The translations under genes were made by a program, and so were the position numbers. From the NCBI GenBank assembly GCA_025362495.1, contig JANYGI010000144.1, positions 17,897-81,896 of the forward strand: a DNA stretch of 64,000 nt, read 5' to 3'. This DNA comes from Byssovorax sp. Lineage in GTDB: Bacteria > Myxococcota_A > Polyangia > Polyangiales > Polyangiaceae. The notes below the pieces were generated by a model that saw only the letters and a program-made list of their open reading frames with translations, was not told the DNA's origin and ran no database searches. Below, in pieces: positions 26,773-34,631 of this stretch; the first letter of the stretch is position 1; the number at the start of each line of letters is the position of its first letter.

Positions 26773-27792
26773 TCATTCTCTCCAGAGGAACTTCCACGGG
26801 TTGTGCTTGAGGTCCCGGGCCAGCTCCTGGAGATCGTCGAAGAGCTGCTCGTCCATCACCAGCGCTCCGACCGTGCCCTTGCCTTTGCGCATGTGAGACA
26901 CCACGGCCTGCGCGTCGATCGTCATCGACTTCGCGCGGCTGGTGATGTCGGCGACGTCGTCGACGGCCTGCTTGATCTTCGCTTGCGCGGCCGGATCGCC
27001 GAGCGTCGCCGTCAGGCGCTTGGTGTTGGCGATCGTCTCCTTGGCGTCGGCGAGGAGCGGCGGGCCGTCCTTGGCGAGCGTGCCCGTCGTCCGATCGACG
27101 TTGTCGAGGATGCGGTCGATCTGCGGGTTCGCGACGTATTTCCCCTTCGCGCCGGTGACGAGATCGTCGGCGTGCTCGCTGATCTTCACCGCGTTGTCGG
27201 CCAGCTGATCGAGCTTGTTGCCGTTCTTGTCGAAGAAGTCGCCCGTGCCCTTGAGGGTGCGCGTGAGGCCGGTGAAGGCCTTGCCGATGTCTTCCTTGTT
27301 CTCGCGGATCGACGACACCGTCGAGTGGAGCAGCTCGTACATCTCGGCCACCAGCATGTCGAGGCGCGGCGGATCGAGGGCCCGCACGACGGCGTTCTCG
27401 GCCAGCACCGGCTGATCGCTCGACCCCGGCTCGATGGCGAGGAACTGCTCGCCCAGCACGCCCTGCGTCGTCACGTAGAAGATCGAGTTGGTGTGGACGC
27501 TCTGCTCGTAGCGCTTCTCGACGTCGATGCGGAGACGCACCAGCGGCTGGCGCACGCCGTTCGTCACGGTGCCGCCGCGAAAGGCGATCTCCTTGATCTT
27601 CCCGACCTTCACGCCGGCGATCTTCACCGGCGCGCCCGTTTGCAGGCCGCCCGGGTTGTCAAAATCGACGAAGATGGAGTACGCCGGCTGGAAGTTGATG
27701 CCCCCCATCACGATGATGAACGCAGTCAACAAGCCGACCGCCGTGAGGATCAGCATGCCGACTTTGACTTCGATGGAACGGGGGCTGGCCAT
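26773..27792 (-). CDS. MCE (MlaD-like) lipid-binding protein
   Basis: A 339-residue protein anchored by one N-terminal membrane segment (residues about 10-32). The MCE domain follows: NPGGLQTGAPVKIAGVKVGKI at about 49-69 is the signature, and QGVLGEQFLAIEPG is the second conserved stretch. The rest (170-339) is a long helical region with many Asp/Lys/Leu repeats (FTGLTRTLKGTGDFFDK), probably a periplasmic bundle. It should carry phospholipid across the periplasm. It is divergent from an MlaF-like ATPase 39 bp away. The Shine-Dalgarno GAGGAA lies 10 nt before the ATG. Confidence 0.92.
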   Translation of the reverse strand: MASPRSIEVKVGMLILTAVGLLTAFIIVMGGINFQPAYSIFVDFDNPGGLQTGAPVKIAGVKVGKIKEIAFRGGTVTNGVRQPLVRLRIDVEKRYEQSVHTNSIFYVTTQGVLGEQFLAIEPGSSDQPVLAENAVVRALDPPRLDMLVAEMYELLHSTVSSIRENKEDIGKAFTGLTRTLKGTGDFFDKNGNKLDQLADNAVKISEHADDLVTGAKGKYVANPQIDRILDNVDRTTGTLAKDGPPLLADAKETIANTKRLTATLGDPAAQAKIKQAVDDVADITSRAKSMTIDAQAVVSHMRKGKGTVGALVMDEQLFDDLQELARDLKHNPWKFLWRE

Positions 27793-27831
27793 GGGCGCTA
27801 TCTTCCTCGATCTCTCGATGGAAACGGAACC

Positions 27832-28572
27832 GTGATCTCCTTCCGGCACGTGAAGAAATCGTTCGGGGACAAGAGCGTCCTCGAGGATGTCTCGTTCGAT
27901 GTGCAGGACGGCGAGGTGTTCTTCATCATCGGTCAGAGCGGCGTGGGCAAGAGCGTGCTGATCAAGCACCTCGTCGGCCTGCTCTACCCCGACGGCGGCG
28001 AGATCTTGCTCGACGGCGAGGACGTCAGCCGCTTCGACGAAGAGCAGATGTACCCCGTGCGGATGAAGTGCGCGATGGTCTTCCAGCACTCCACGCTCTT
28101 CGACTCCATGACCTGCGCGGAGAACGTGGCGCTGCCCCTCCGCAAGCACAAAGGCCACAGCCCGAAGGAGGCCATCGCCGAGGCCAGGAAGCGGCTCGTG
28201 CAGGTCCACATGCAAGACTTCGCCGACCGCTACCCGCCCGAGCTCGGCGACGGCATGCGCAAGCGCGTTGCCATCGCCCGCGCTCTCACCCTCGATCCTC
28301 GCTACGTGCTCTTCGACGAGCCGACGACCAGCCTCGATCCCGTGAGCGCGCGCCGGGTCGACAAGCTCATCCGCGAGCTCAGCGACACGCTCGGCGTCAC
28401 CAGCATCGTCGTCAGCCACGATCTGCCGAGCATCTTCACGATCGCCGACCGGATCGTCATGCTCTACAAGGGCACAGTCCGGCTGATCGGCACGCGCGAC
28501 GAGTTCAAGCGGTGCCCCGACGCCGTCGTGCAGCAGTTCATCACGGGCAGCGCCGAGGGCCCGATCGAATGA
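27832..28572 (+). CDS. MlaF-like ABC-transporter ATPase
   Basis: A 246-residue cytosolic ATPase. Walker A GQSGVGKS at 34-41, Q-loop FQHST, Walker B YVLFDE at 158-163 and H-loop VVSHD are intact. The signature reads LGDGM (138-142) where MlaF proteins have LSGGM, so the Ser and one Gly differ, while the following RKRVAIARAL is normal. It should power lipid transport with an MlaE permease and an MCE protein. No MlaE gene is nearby. The GTG start is decided by the frame, since an ATG at 27818 is closed by TGA in its own frame. The last bases overlap the PAP2 gene (ATGA). Confidence 0.9.
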   Translation: MISFRHVKKSFGDKSVLEDVSFDVQDGEVFFIIGQSGVGKSVLIKHLVGLLYPDGGEILLDGEDVSRFDEEQMYPVRMKCAMVFQHSTLFDSMTCAENVALPLRKHKGHSPKEAIAEARKRLVQVHMQDFADRYPPELGDGMRKRVAIARALTLDPRYVLFDEPTTSLDPVSARRVDKLIRELSDTLGVTSIVVSHDLPSIFTIADRIVMLYKGTVRLIGTRDEFKRCPDAVVQQFITGSAEGPIE

Positions 28573-29447
28573 GGGTCCTCGGGACGATCGTTGCGCTCGC
28601 AACGACGCTCGCCGTCGCCGGCACGGCGCGGGCGGAGCCGATCCCGAGGCTCCATTTCAACGGGTACGTCGACGTGCCGATCACCGTCGGCCTGCTCTCC
28701 ATCTATGGCTTCAGCGAGCTCGCGGTGAAGGCGCGCCTCGCGCCGCGCGCCCCGTACTGGGACGATCGCGACACCAACGGATCGGACATCCTCGCGCCGC
28801 TCGATCGCCTCGCGACGCGCCTGCGATGGACGAAGCCGCAGACCGCCGGGCACATCAGCGACGGCGGGCTCGCGCTCTCGCTGACCTCGTCCATCGCGCT
28901 CGACGTCGGCGTCGCCGCGTACGATCACGACACGCCCGCGCACGTCGCCGAGAACAGCATCATCATCCTCGAGTCGATGGCGACGGCGATGTCGATGAAC
29001 CAGCTCACCAAGTTCTTCGCGGGCCGCCAGCGCCCCTGCGCCCACTTCGGGTTGTACCTCGAGCGGCCGTGCTTCTCCGATGGATCCGACAACAACCTCT
29101 CTTCGTTCTCGGGCCACGCCACGTTCACGACGTCGCTCGCCGTCGCCAGCGGCATGGTGGCGACGATGCGGCGCTATCGCCTCGCGCCCCTCGTGTGGGC
29201 CAGCGGCGCGGCGATCGCCGTGAGCACGGGCTACCTGCGCCTCGCGGCCGACAAGCACTATCTCAGCGACGTCGTCACGGGCACGGTGATCGGCGTCGCC
29301 GTCGGCTTCTTCATTCCGTATCTCTTTCACAGCCCCCGCGCCGAGATCGGCGCGACGACCGAGAAGAGCGCGGGCTCGGCGGCCTCTTCGCTCACCTCGT
29401 CTTCGCTCGCGTCATCGCCGCTCTTCAGCGTGTCCGGCACCTGGTGA
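28569..29447 (+). CDS. PAP2-family membrane phosphatase
   Basis: A 292-residue protein with a signal-like N-terminus (cleavage after TARA possible) and several membrane helices. It has the three motifs of PAP2 acid phosphatases: KFFAGRQRP, SFSGHATFTT (catalytic His) and YLRLAADKHYLSDVVTG (second His and Asp). The tail is Ser-rich. It probably dephosphorylates a lipid phosphate such as phosphatidate or an isoprenyl pyrophosphate at the outer face of the inner membrane. Its ATG overlaps the ATPase stop codon (ATGA), so the two are translationally coupled, linking it to lipid transport. Confidence 0.9.
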   Translation: MRVLGTIVALATTLAVAGTARAEPIPRLHFNGYVDVPITVGLLSIYGFSELAVKARLAPRAPYWDDRDTNGSDILAPLDRLATRLRWTKPQTAGHISDGGLALSLTSSIALDVGVAAYDHDTPAHVAENSIIILESMATAMSMNQLTKFFAGRQRPCAHFGLYLERPCFSDGSDNNLSSFSGHATFTTSLAVASGMVATMRRYRLAPLVWASGAAIAVSTGYLRLAADKHYLSDVVTGTVIGVAVGFFIPYLFHSPRAEIGATTEKSAGSAASSLTSSSLASSPLFSVSGTW

Positions 29448-29505
29448 GCGCGGCGCGGCGCTGTCGGATCCGTGCACCTCTGATGCGCGGCCGGTCGCGC
29501 GCGGC

Positions 29506-29511
29506 TAGCGT
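29506..29511 (+). promoter_or_regulatory. Candidate -10 element (TAGCGT) 10 nt before the ATG at 29522
   Basis: TAGCGT followed by 10 nt and the ATG, with no Shine-Dalgarno. It lies in the 74-bp gap after the PAP2 gene, so the barrel gene may have its own promoter. Confidence 0.35.
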
Positions 29512-29521
29512 CGTCCCCAGA

Positions 29522-31075
29522 ATGCCGCGTCGGTTCGCCCTGATCGGGAGCTTGCTTCTGCTCTTCGTCGGAGCCCCCGCGAGCGCGCGCGCCGACGAGC
29601 CCGCGCCGGTGCCGAAGAAGGTCGAGCCTGCAAAACAAGCCGATCCGATCAAGGCGCCCGATCCGATCAAGGCGTCCGAGCCTCCGAAGACGCCGGAGCC
29701 TCCGAAGCCGCCCGAGCCGGTCAAACCCGTCGAGGCGGCGAAGCCACCGGAGCCGATCAAGCCAGCCGCCCCGGCCAAGGTGCTCGAGCCGGATCAGGTC
29801 CGCGGGATGTTTCGCCCCGCCGTCCACCCGGGCCGCGTCTGGGGCGACATCGCCGCCGCGCTGCTGTTCCTTCCGAGGAAGACTGTCGAGCTGATCTTCC
29901 TCGCGAGCGGGACGGCGGCGGGCCTCGTGCGAGACGAGCAGGTGGTGCCGCGCGTGGAAGAGCTGCTGGCGCCGCGCTCGGGCGAGATCACCATCTTTCC
30001 GACGCTGTTCCTCGCCACGCGGCAGCACCCGAGCGCGGGTGTTCGCGTCCTCGCGCGGCGGGATCCGATCGCGACCTCGCTCGCCTTCGGCATCGGCGGC
30101 GCTCACGACTACAACGGCGAGGCGCGCGTTCGTTACGGCATCTCGCGGCCGCTGCCGCTGGCGATCGACGTCGAGGGGCTCTACGACCTGCGCTCGGGGC
30201 TGCAGTACCTCGGCCTCGGGCAGGATCCGGCGCGCGATTGCCGCAACCGCTACATCAGCATGGCGACCGATGTCGCGTGCGCCAGCGGAGCGCGCTTTCG
30301 CCCCGTCGCGAGCGAACCCACGGCGCTCTACATGGAGCGCCGCGCGCGGGGGATCGTCAGCCTCGGCGTCCGGCCGGGCCAGAACTTCGAGCTCTTCGCG
30401 TCGTCGAGCTTCACCCTGAGCTCGGTCGAGGACAGCCCGGGCTCGGCCCTGGCGACGTTGAAGAACATCTTCCAGCCGGGCAACGTGGTGGCCGCCTCGG
30501 GATCGACGCACGAGTTTTACACCGAGCTCGCGCTCCGTTACGACACGCGCTTGACGTCGGGGCGGCCCTCCGCCGGAGCGCTGCTCGAAGGTTATGGCGG
30601 GCTCGCGCGCGGCACCGGCGACGATCCTTCGGGCTACTTCCGCATCGGCGGACGCGGCGCGGTGTTCATTCCAATCCTTCGCCCGTACAACATCCTGTCT
30701 CCGCGGGTGACGCTCGACGGGCTCGCCCCCGCGCTCGACGCCCGCGTCCCGTTCACCGCGCTGGTCAGCCAGCCGGATTTTCGTGGCTTCGATCTCCGCC
30801 GCGACTACTTCAGCGCGGTGGCCTCGCTCGACTACCGCTGGAGCCTGATGCGCTACCTGGCCGCGCGGATCTTCATCGACGCGGCAGCCGTGGCGCCGAG
30901 CCCGGCGAAGATCTTCGAGGCCCCGCCGCGGGTGGCGGCCGGCTTCGGGATCGATCTCTTCAGCGACTCGGCGCTCCTCGGCCAGCTCGCGTTCTCGTTC
31001 AGCGGCGACGGGATGCGATTGCTGCTCTCCTTCGGCCTCCCCGCCGGCTATGGCGACCGACAGCATCGGTATTGA
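29522..31075 (+). CDS. BamA/surface-antigen-like outer-membrane barrel protein
   Basis: A 517-residue exported protein. Signal peptide cleaved after SARA. Residues 25-85 are Pro/Glu/Lys-rich repeats (EPPKTPEPPKPPEPVKP), a probable periplasm-spanning linker. A second hydrophobic stretch (AALLFLPRKTVELIFLASG) is near 120. From about 160 on there are alternating amphipathic strands with aromatic residues. The end (FSFSGDGMRLLLSFGLP) resembles the last strands of Omp85/BamA-type barrels, though the final residues are QHRY, not Phe. No POTRA domain is evident. It could be a passive or lipid-linked partner of the MCE system; that is inference from position. Confidence 0.72.
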   Translation: MPRRFALIGSLLLLFVGAPASARADEPAPVPKKVEPAKQADPIKAPDPIKASEPPKTPEPPKPPEPVKPVEAAKPPEPIKPAAPAKVLEPDQVRGMFRPAVHPGRVWGDIAAALLFLPRKTVELIFLASGTAAGLVRDEQVVPRVEELLAPRSGEITIFPTLFLATRQHPSAGVRVLARRDPIATSLAFGIGGAHDYNGEARVRYGISRPLPLAIDVEGLYDLRSGLQYLGLGQDPARDCRNRYISMATDVACASGARFRPVASEPTALYMERRARGIVSLGVRPGQNFELFASSSFTLSSVEDSPGSALATLKNIFQPGNVVAASGSTHEFYTELALRYDTRLTSGRPSAGALLEGYGGLARGTGDDPSGYFRIGGRGAVFIPILRPYNILSPRVTLDGLAPALDARVPFTALVSQPDFRGFDLRRDYFSAVASLDYRWSLMRYLAARIFIDAAAVAPSPAKIFEAPPRVAAGFGIDLFSDSALLGQLAFSFSGDGMRLLLSFGLPAGYGDRQHRY

Positions 31076-31091
31076 GAAGGGTGGATTGCCG

Positions 31092-32639
31092 ATGCGAACG
31101 ATGATCCGGACTGCCTTGCTCCTCGCCCTCGCGGCCTCGCCCTTCGCGTGCTCGTACCGGCCCGCGCGCTTCGCCGCCGACCCGCCGGTCGTGGACGTGA
31201 GCGACGTCGCGCCCATCCCGGTGCCGCCGAAGCTCGACCCCTTGAAGGAGGTCTATTACACCGACGCTTACGTGCGCCGGCCCATCGTGCTGGCGATGGA
31301 CCCCGAGACTCCGACCGAGTCCGGCGACGTCAACGCCCTCGACGACGTCCCGCGATCGAGCTGGTTCGATCCGCCCGACGCACGCCCCGACGGGCCGCCG
31401 GTGCTGCCGTTCACGCCGATCGGGCCGGCCGTGAGCGGACAGCCCGGGCTCGCGGTCACCGACGCGCGCGGCCTTCGTTACGAGCTCCGCCGCGACGCGA
31501 AGGAGCGCCCCGAGCTGGTGAGCGCGTCGGCCGCGGTGTCGAGTCGCCTGCTCGCGTCGCTCGGCTACAGGACGCCCGAGGTCAACGTGATCACCGTCAG
31601 CCGCGACGACATCAAGGAGGGCGACAAGCCCGCTCAGGAGGCCGTGTCCGATCTGTGGCGCGAGGGCTCGCCGCCCGTGGCCGATCGGTATCGCGTGCGC
31701 GCGACGCGGTGGCCGGTGGGCATCGATCTCGGCCCCACGCCGGTCGCGGGCGTTCACCGCGGCGACGACAACGATCACGTCCCCCACGCCGAGCGGCGCA
31801 CGCTCCGCGCGATCGGTCTCGCGCTCTACTGGATGGGCCTGCGGCGACTGCCACCCTTCGCGCTCCGCGATGTCTACGTGGGTGATCCCGGCAAAGGCCA
31901 CCTGCTCCATTACGTGGTAGCGATGGACGACGCGTTCGGCGCCGACGCCGTCGGGCGCGAGGCCGAGGCCCGCCTCGGCGGGGAAGGGAAGTACCTGAAC
32001 GAGAACGCGTTGACGGCGCTGCTCACCCTGGGTTTGCGCCGTCGCGTGGCTCCTCCGGTGCAGACTCGATGGCTCGCGCTCGGCGAGTTCCAGGAGGCCG
32101 ACGCGCCCGAGGCCTTCACCACGAGCCCCCCGTACGAGCCCGCCGACAGGCTCCGTCCCGCCGACGCGTACTGGATGGGAAAGCGCCTGGCCGCCGTGCC
32201 CCCGGAGAAGGTGACAGCCGCCCTCGCCGCCGGCTATTTCAGCGACGCGAGCGCTCGCGCCCGGGTCGCGCAGGTGCTCGACGTGCGCCGCGATCGCGCC
32301 GTCGCATGGGCCTTTGCGCAGGTGACCCCCGCCGAGGTCGAGCGCATCGAGCCCGCGCGCCTGGTGCTCCGCGATCAGGCCAGCTCGCGGAAGATGCCCG
32401 GCCTCATGGCGGCGAAGTACGCGGTGACGTTCCTCGACGACCACGGGGTGACGGTCGCGCCATCAATCGTCGTACCGGTCCCCGACGCCGCCGTGGTGAT
32501 CCCGTTGCCGCCGGGCGTGCCAGATTATCTGGTGGTGAGGGCGGTGGCGCTGCGCGAAGCGGGCAAGGCGCGGCGGCCCGTGGAAGTGCACGTCTTCAAG
32601 GATCCCCGTGGGATCCGGGTGCTCGGCGTCGTCCATTGA
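31092..32639 (+). CDS. Lipoprotein with kinase-like-family resemblance, apparently degenerate
   Basis: A 515-residue secreted protein. The ATG at 31092 follows AAGGGTGG by a proper spacing and gives a signal peptide ending SPFAC. The central part (YELRRDAKERPELVSASAAV then DDNDHVPHAERRTLR) resembles a large myxobacterial family that looks like an atypical protein-kinase fold. Where that family has NTLD and HYLIDFGS, this protein has ALRDV and HYVVAMDDAFG, so the metal-binding residues appear lost. The last 120 residues form a strand-rich domain. Gap of 16 bp from the barrel gene suggests one operon. Function unknown. Confidence 0.72.
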   Translation: MRTMIRTALLLALAASPFACSYRPARFAADPPVVDVSDVAPIPVPPKLDPLKEVYYTDAYVRRPIVLAMDPETPTESGDVNALDDVPRSSWFDPPDARPDGPPVLPFTPIGPAVSGQPGLAVTDARGLRYELRRDAKERPELVSASAAVSSRLLASLGYRTPEVNVITVSRDDIKEGDKPAQEAVSDLWREGSPPVADRYRVRATRWPVGIDLGPTPVAGVHRGDDNDHVPHAERRTLRAIGLALYWMGLRRLPPFALRDVYVGDPGKGHLLHYVVAMDDAFGADAVGREAEARLGGEGKYLNENALTALLTLGLRRRVAPPVQTRWLALGEFQEADAPEAFTTSPPYEPADRLRPADAYWMGKRLAAVPPEKVTAALAAGYFSDASARARVAQVLDVRRDRAVAWAFAQVTPAEVERIEPARLVLRDQASSRKMPGLMAAKYAVTFLDDHGVTVAPSIVVPVPDAAVVIPLPPGVPDYLVVRAVALREAGKARRPVEVHVFKDPRGIRVLGVVH

Positions 32640-32690
32640 CAGTCCAGCCGCGGTCGGGCCGGGGCCCGGCATTCCCTCTGAGCCGAGCGC

Positions 32691-34493
32691 TCAGAACCAG
32701 GCCGGCTTCATCCGACCATACGAGTCCTCGCCGGAGCGACAGAGCTCCGCGAGGGCCGGGATCCTCGGGATCTCCGTGAAGATCCAGTATTGCGCCGCGC
32801 AGAGCTTGCCCTCGTAGAAGTCGCCGAGGCCGTCTTGTCGGGCGAGCCCCTCACGCGCCGCGGCGGCCTGCTGGAGCCATTGCCAGCCGATCACCAGCAC
32901 CGAGAACAGCTCCAGGTAATCGACGCTGTGGAGCATCATCTTCTCGACGTCGCCGCCGAGGGCGAAGGCGCCGAGCTCGGCGGTGATCGCCGCGACGGCG
33001 GCGCCCGCGCCGGTGACGGCGTCAATCCACGACACGGGCACGTCGGCCGTCCGCGCGCGAGTGGCAGCCTCGGTGATCTCCTCGAGCAGGGCGCGGATCG
33101 CGGCTCCGCCGCCGGCGACAGCCTTTCTGCCGAGCAGATCCATGCTCTGGATCCCGGTCGTGCCCTCGTGGATGGTGTTGAGCTTCTGATCGCGCATCCA
33201 CGCTTCGGGGAGGTATTCGCTCGAGTAGCCGTAGCCACCGTGGATCTGCACGCTCAGGGCGTTGGCCTCGAAGCCCTTCTCCGCGGGGAACGATTTTGCG
33301 ACCGGCGTCAGCAGATCGAGGAGCAGCGCGGCGTGGCTGCGCGCCGCGGGGGTCGCGCCGTGGAACGCGAGATCGGCATAGCGCGAGGTGGCGAGAGAGA
33401 GGCAGAGCGCGCCCTCGACGATGGCCTTTTGCCGCAGCAGCATCCGGCGCACGTCGGCGTGCTCGATGATCGGGATCTGCGGCGCCGCGGGATCGCGCTG
33501 CTTCATCGATCGTCCCTGCGGGCGCACCCGCGCGTACGCCACCGACTCGTGGTAAGCGGCCGAGGCCGTCGCCGCGGCGCTGACGCCGACGAGGATCCGC
33601 GCCTCGTTCATCATCTGGAACATGTAGCCGATGCCCTTGTGCGGCTCGCCGAGCAGGTAACCATGGCAGTCCGAGGCCTCGCCGAAGCTCAAGATCACGC
33701 TCGGGAGGCCGCGCCAACCGATCTTGTGGATGACGCCCGCGGTGCTCACGTCGTTGTCGACCAAGCCTTCACGTGTGGGCCGCCGGCGCGGGACCACGAA
33801 GAGCGAGACACCCTTGATCCCGGGCGGCGCCCCGTCGATCCGCGCCAGCACCAGGTTGACGATGTTCTCCGTCAGGTCGTGATCACCACCGGAGATGAAC
33901 GTCTTGCTCCCGCGGATCAGGAAGTGGCCGCGATCGGTCGGCGTGGCTGCCGTCTTCACGTCGGTGAGGCTACTGCCGGCCTGCGGCTCGGTCAGCGCCA
34001 TCGTGCCTGTCCAGGTGCCGTCGTACATCGGGCGCATGTACGTGGCCTTGAGATCCTCGTCGCCGAAGGCCTCGATCAGGTGCGCCGCGCCCGTAGTCAG
34101 GAACGCATAGCCCGCCGCGCTGAGGTTCGCGGCCATCAGGTAGGCCATCGCCGCGGTGGAGATCGTGAGCGGCAGCGACATGCCCCCCACAGAGGCGGGG
34201 CGCGAGGCGTTGATCAACCCGAGCTCGGCGAGCTTGGGGTAGATCGCGTGCATCATCGGATGCACGGTGACGCGGCCGTTCGCCAGCACCGGCGGGCTCT
34301 CATCCATGGGCTTGTAGGCCGGGTAGAGCACCTCGCGCGCGAAGCGGCGGGTGGTCTTGAGCAGCAGGTCGAACGTCTCGCGCTCGTGATCGGCGAAGTC
34401 GGGCAGCTCGACGAGGCGCTCGGCGTGGAGCACGTCGTAGAGCAGAAAATCGAGATCGCGATCGTCGAGCAGCGGGTTCGTTTGGTCGGCCAT
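32691..34493 (-). CDS. Acyl-CoA dehydrogenase, long (about 600 residues)
   Basis: A 600-residue flavoenzyme of the DmdC/FadE5-like branch of acyl-CoA dehydrogenases, longer than the usual 380-400 because of an additional C-terminal domain. Conserved parts: [17 protein letters not shown] (FAD-binding loop), [23 protein letters not shown], and [33 protein letters not shown] (active-site loop). It should oxidise an acyl-CoA with electron-transfer flavoprotein. The ATG at 34493 gives the normal N-terminus; a TATGAA hexamer lies 9 nt before it. Converges on the lipoprotein gene and is divergent from the Ser/Thr kinase. Confidence 0.93.
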   Translation of the reverse strand: MADQTNPLLDDRDLDFLLYDVLHAERLVELPDFADHERETFDLLLKTTRRFAREVLYPAYKPMDESPPVLANGRVTVHPMMHAIYPKLAELGLINASRPASVGGMSLPLTISTAAMAYLMAANLSAAGYAFLTTGAAHLIEAFGDEDLKATYMRPMYDGTWTGTMALTEPQAGSSLTDVKTAATPTDRGHFLIRGSKTFISGGDHDLTENIVNLVLARIDGAPPGIKGVSLFVVPRRRPTREGLVDNDVSTAGVIHKIGWRGLPSVILSFGEASDCHGYLLGEPHKGIGYMFQMMNEARILVGVSAAATASAAYHESVAYARVRPQGRSMKQRDPAAPQIPIIEHADVRRMLLRQKAIVEGALCLSLATSRYADLAFHGATPAARSHAALLLDLLTPVAKSFPAEKGFEANALSVQIHGGYGYSSEYLPEAWMRDQKLNTIHEGTTGIQSMDLLGRKAVAGGGAAIRALLEEITEAATRARTADVPVSWIDAVTGAGAAVAAITAELGAFALGGDVEKMMLHSVDYLELFSVLVIGWQWLQQAAAAREGLARQDGLGDFYEGKLCAAQYWIFTEIPRIPALAELCRSGEDSYGRMKPAWF

Positions 34494-34614
34494 GGCGCTC
34501 GATTCATAGCGCGCCTCGCCGCGAAAAGGGGGCCCCGCGTCCGGCGCGCCTCCTCGCGAGCGCGGCGACGCCGCGGAGGCCAACCTCCGCTGGCGCCGCG
34601 CGCCGTCCTCGGAG

Positions 34615-34620
34615 TAGGGT
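34615..34620 (+). promoter_or_regulatory. Candidate -10 element (TAGGGT) 11 nt before the kinase start
   Basis: TAGGGT then 11 nt then GTG (34632). The same hexamer is found at 24310 and 48873. A -35 is not evident. Confidence 0.35.
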
Positions 34621-34631
34621 GTCCCAGGGCT

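Noticed and set aside
32655..32668. CGGGCC-GG-GGCCCG palindrome between a lipoprotein and an acyl-CoA dehydrogenase gene
   Set aside because: The loop would be too short and such GC palindromes are common by chance here.
32790..34631. In-frame extension of the kinase upstream across 1.8 kb
   Set aside because: It is antisense to the acyl-CoA dehydrogenase gene and composed of Arg/Ala/Glu-rich noise. The kinase starts at the GTG at 34632.
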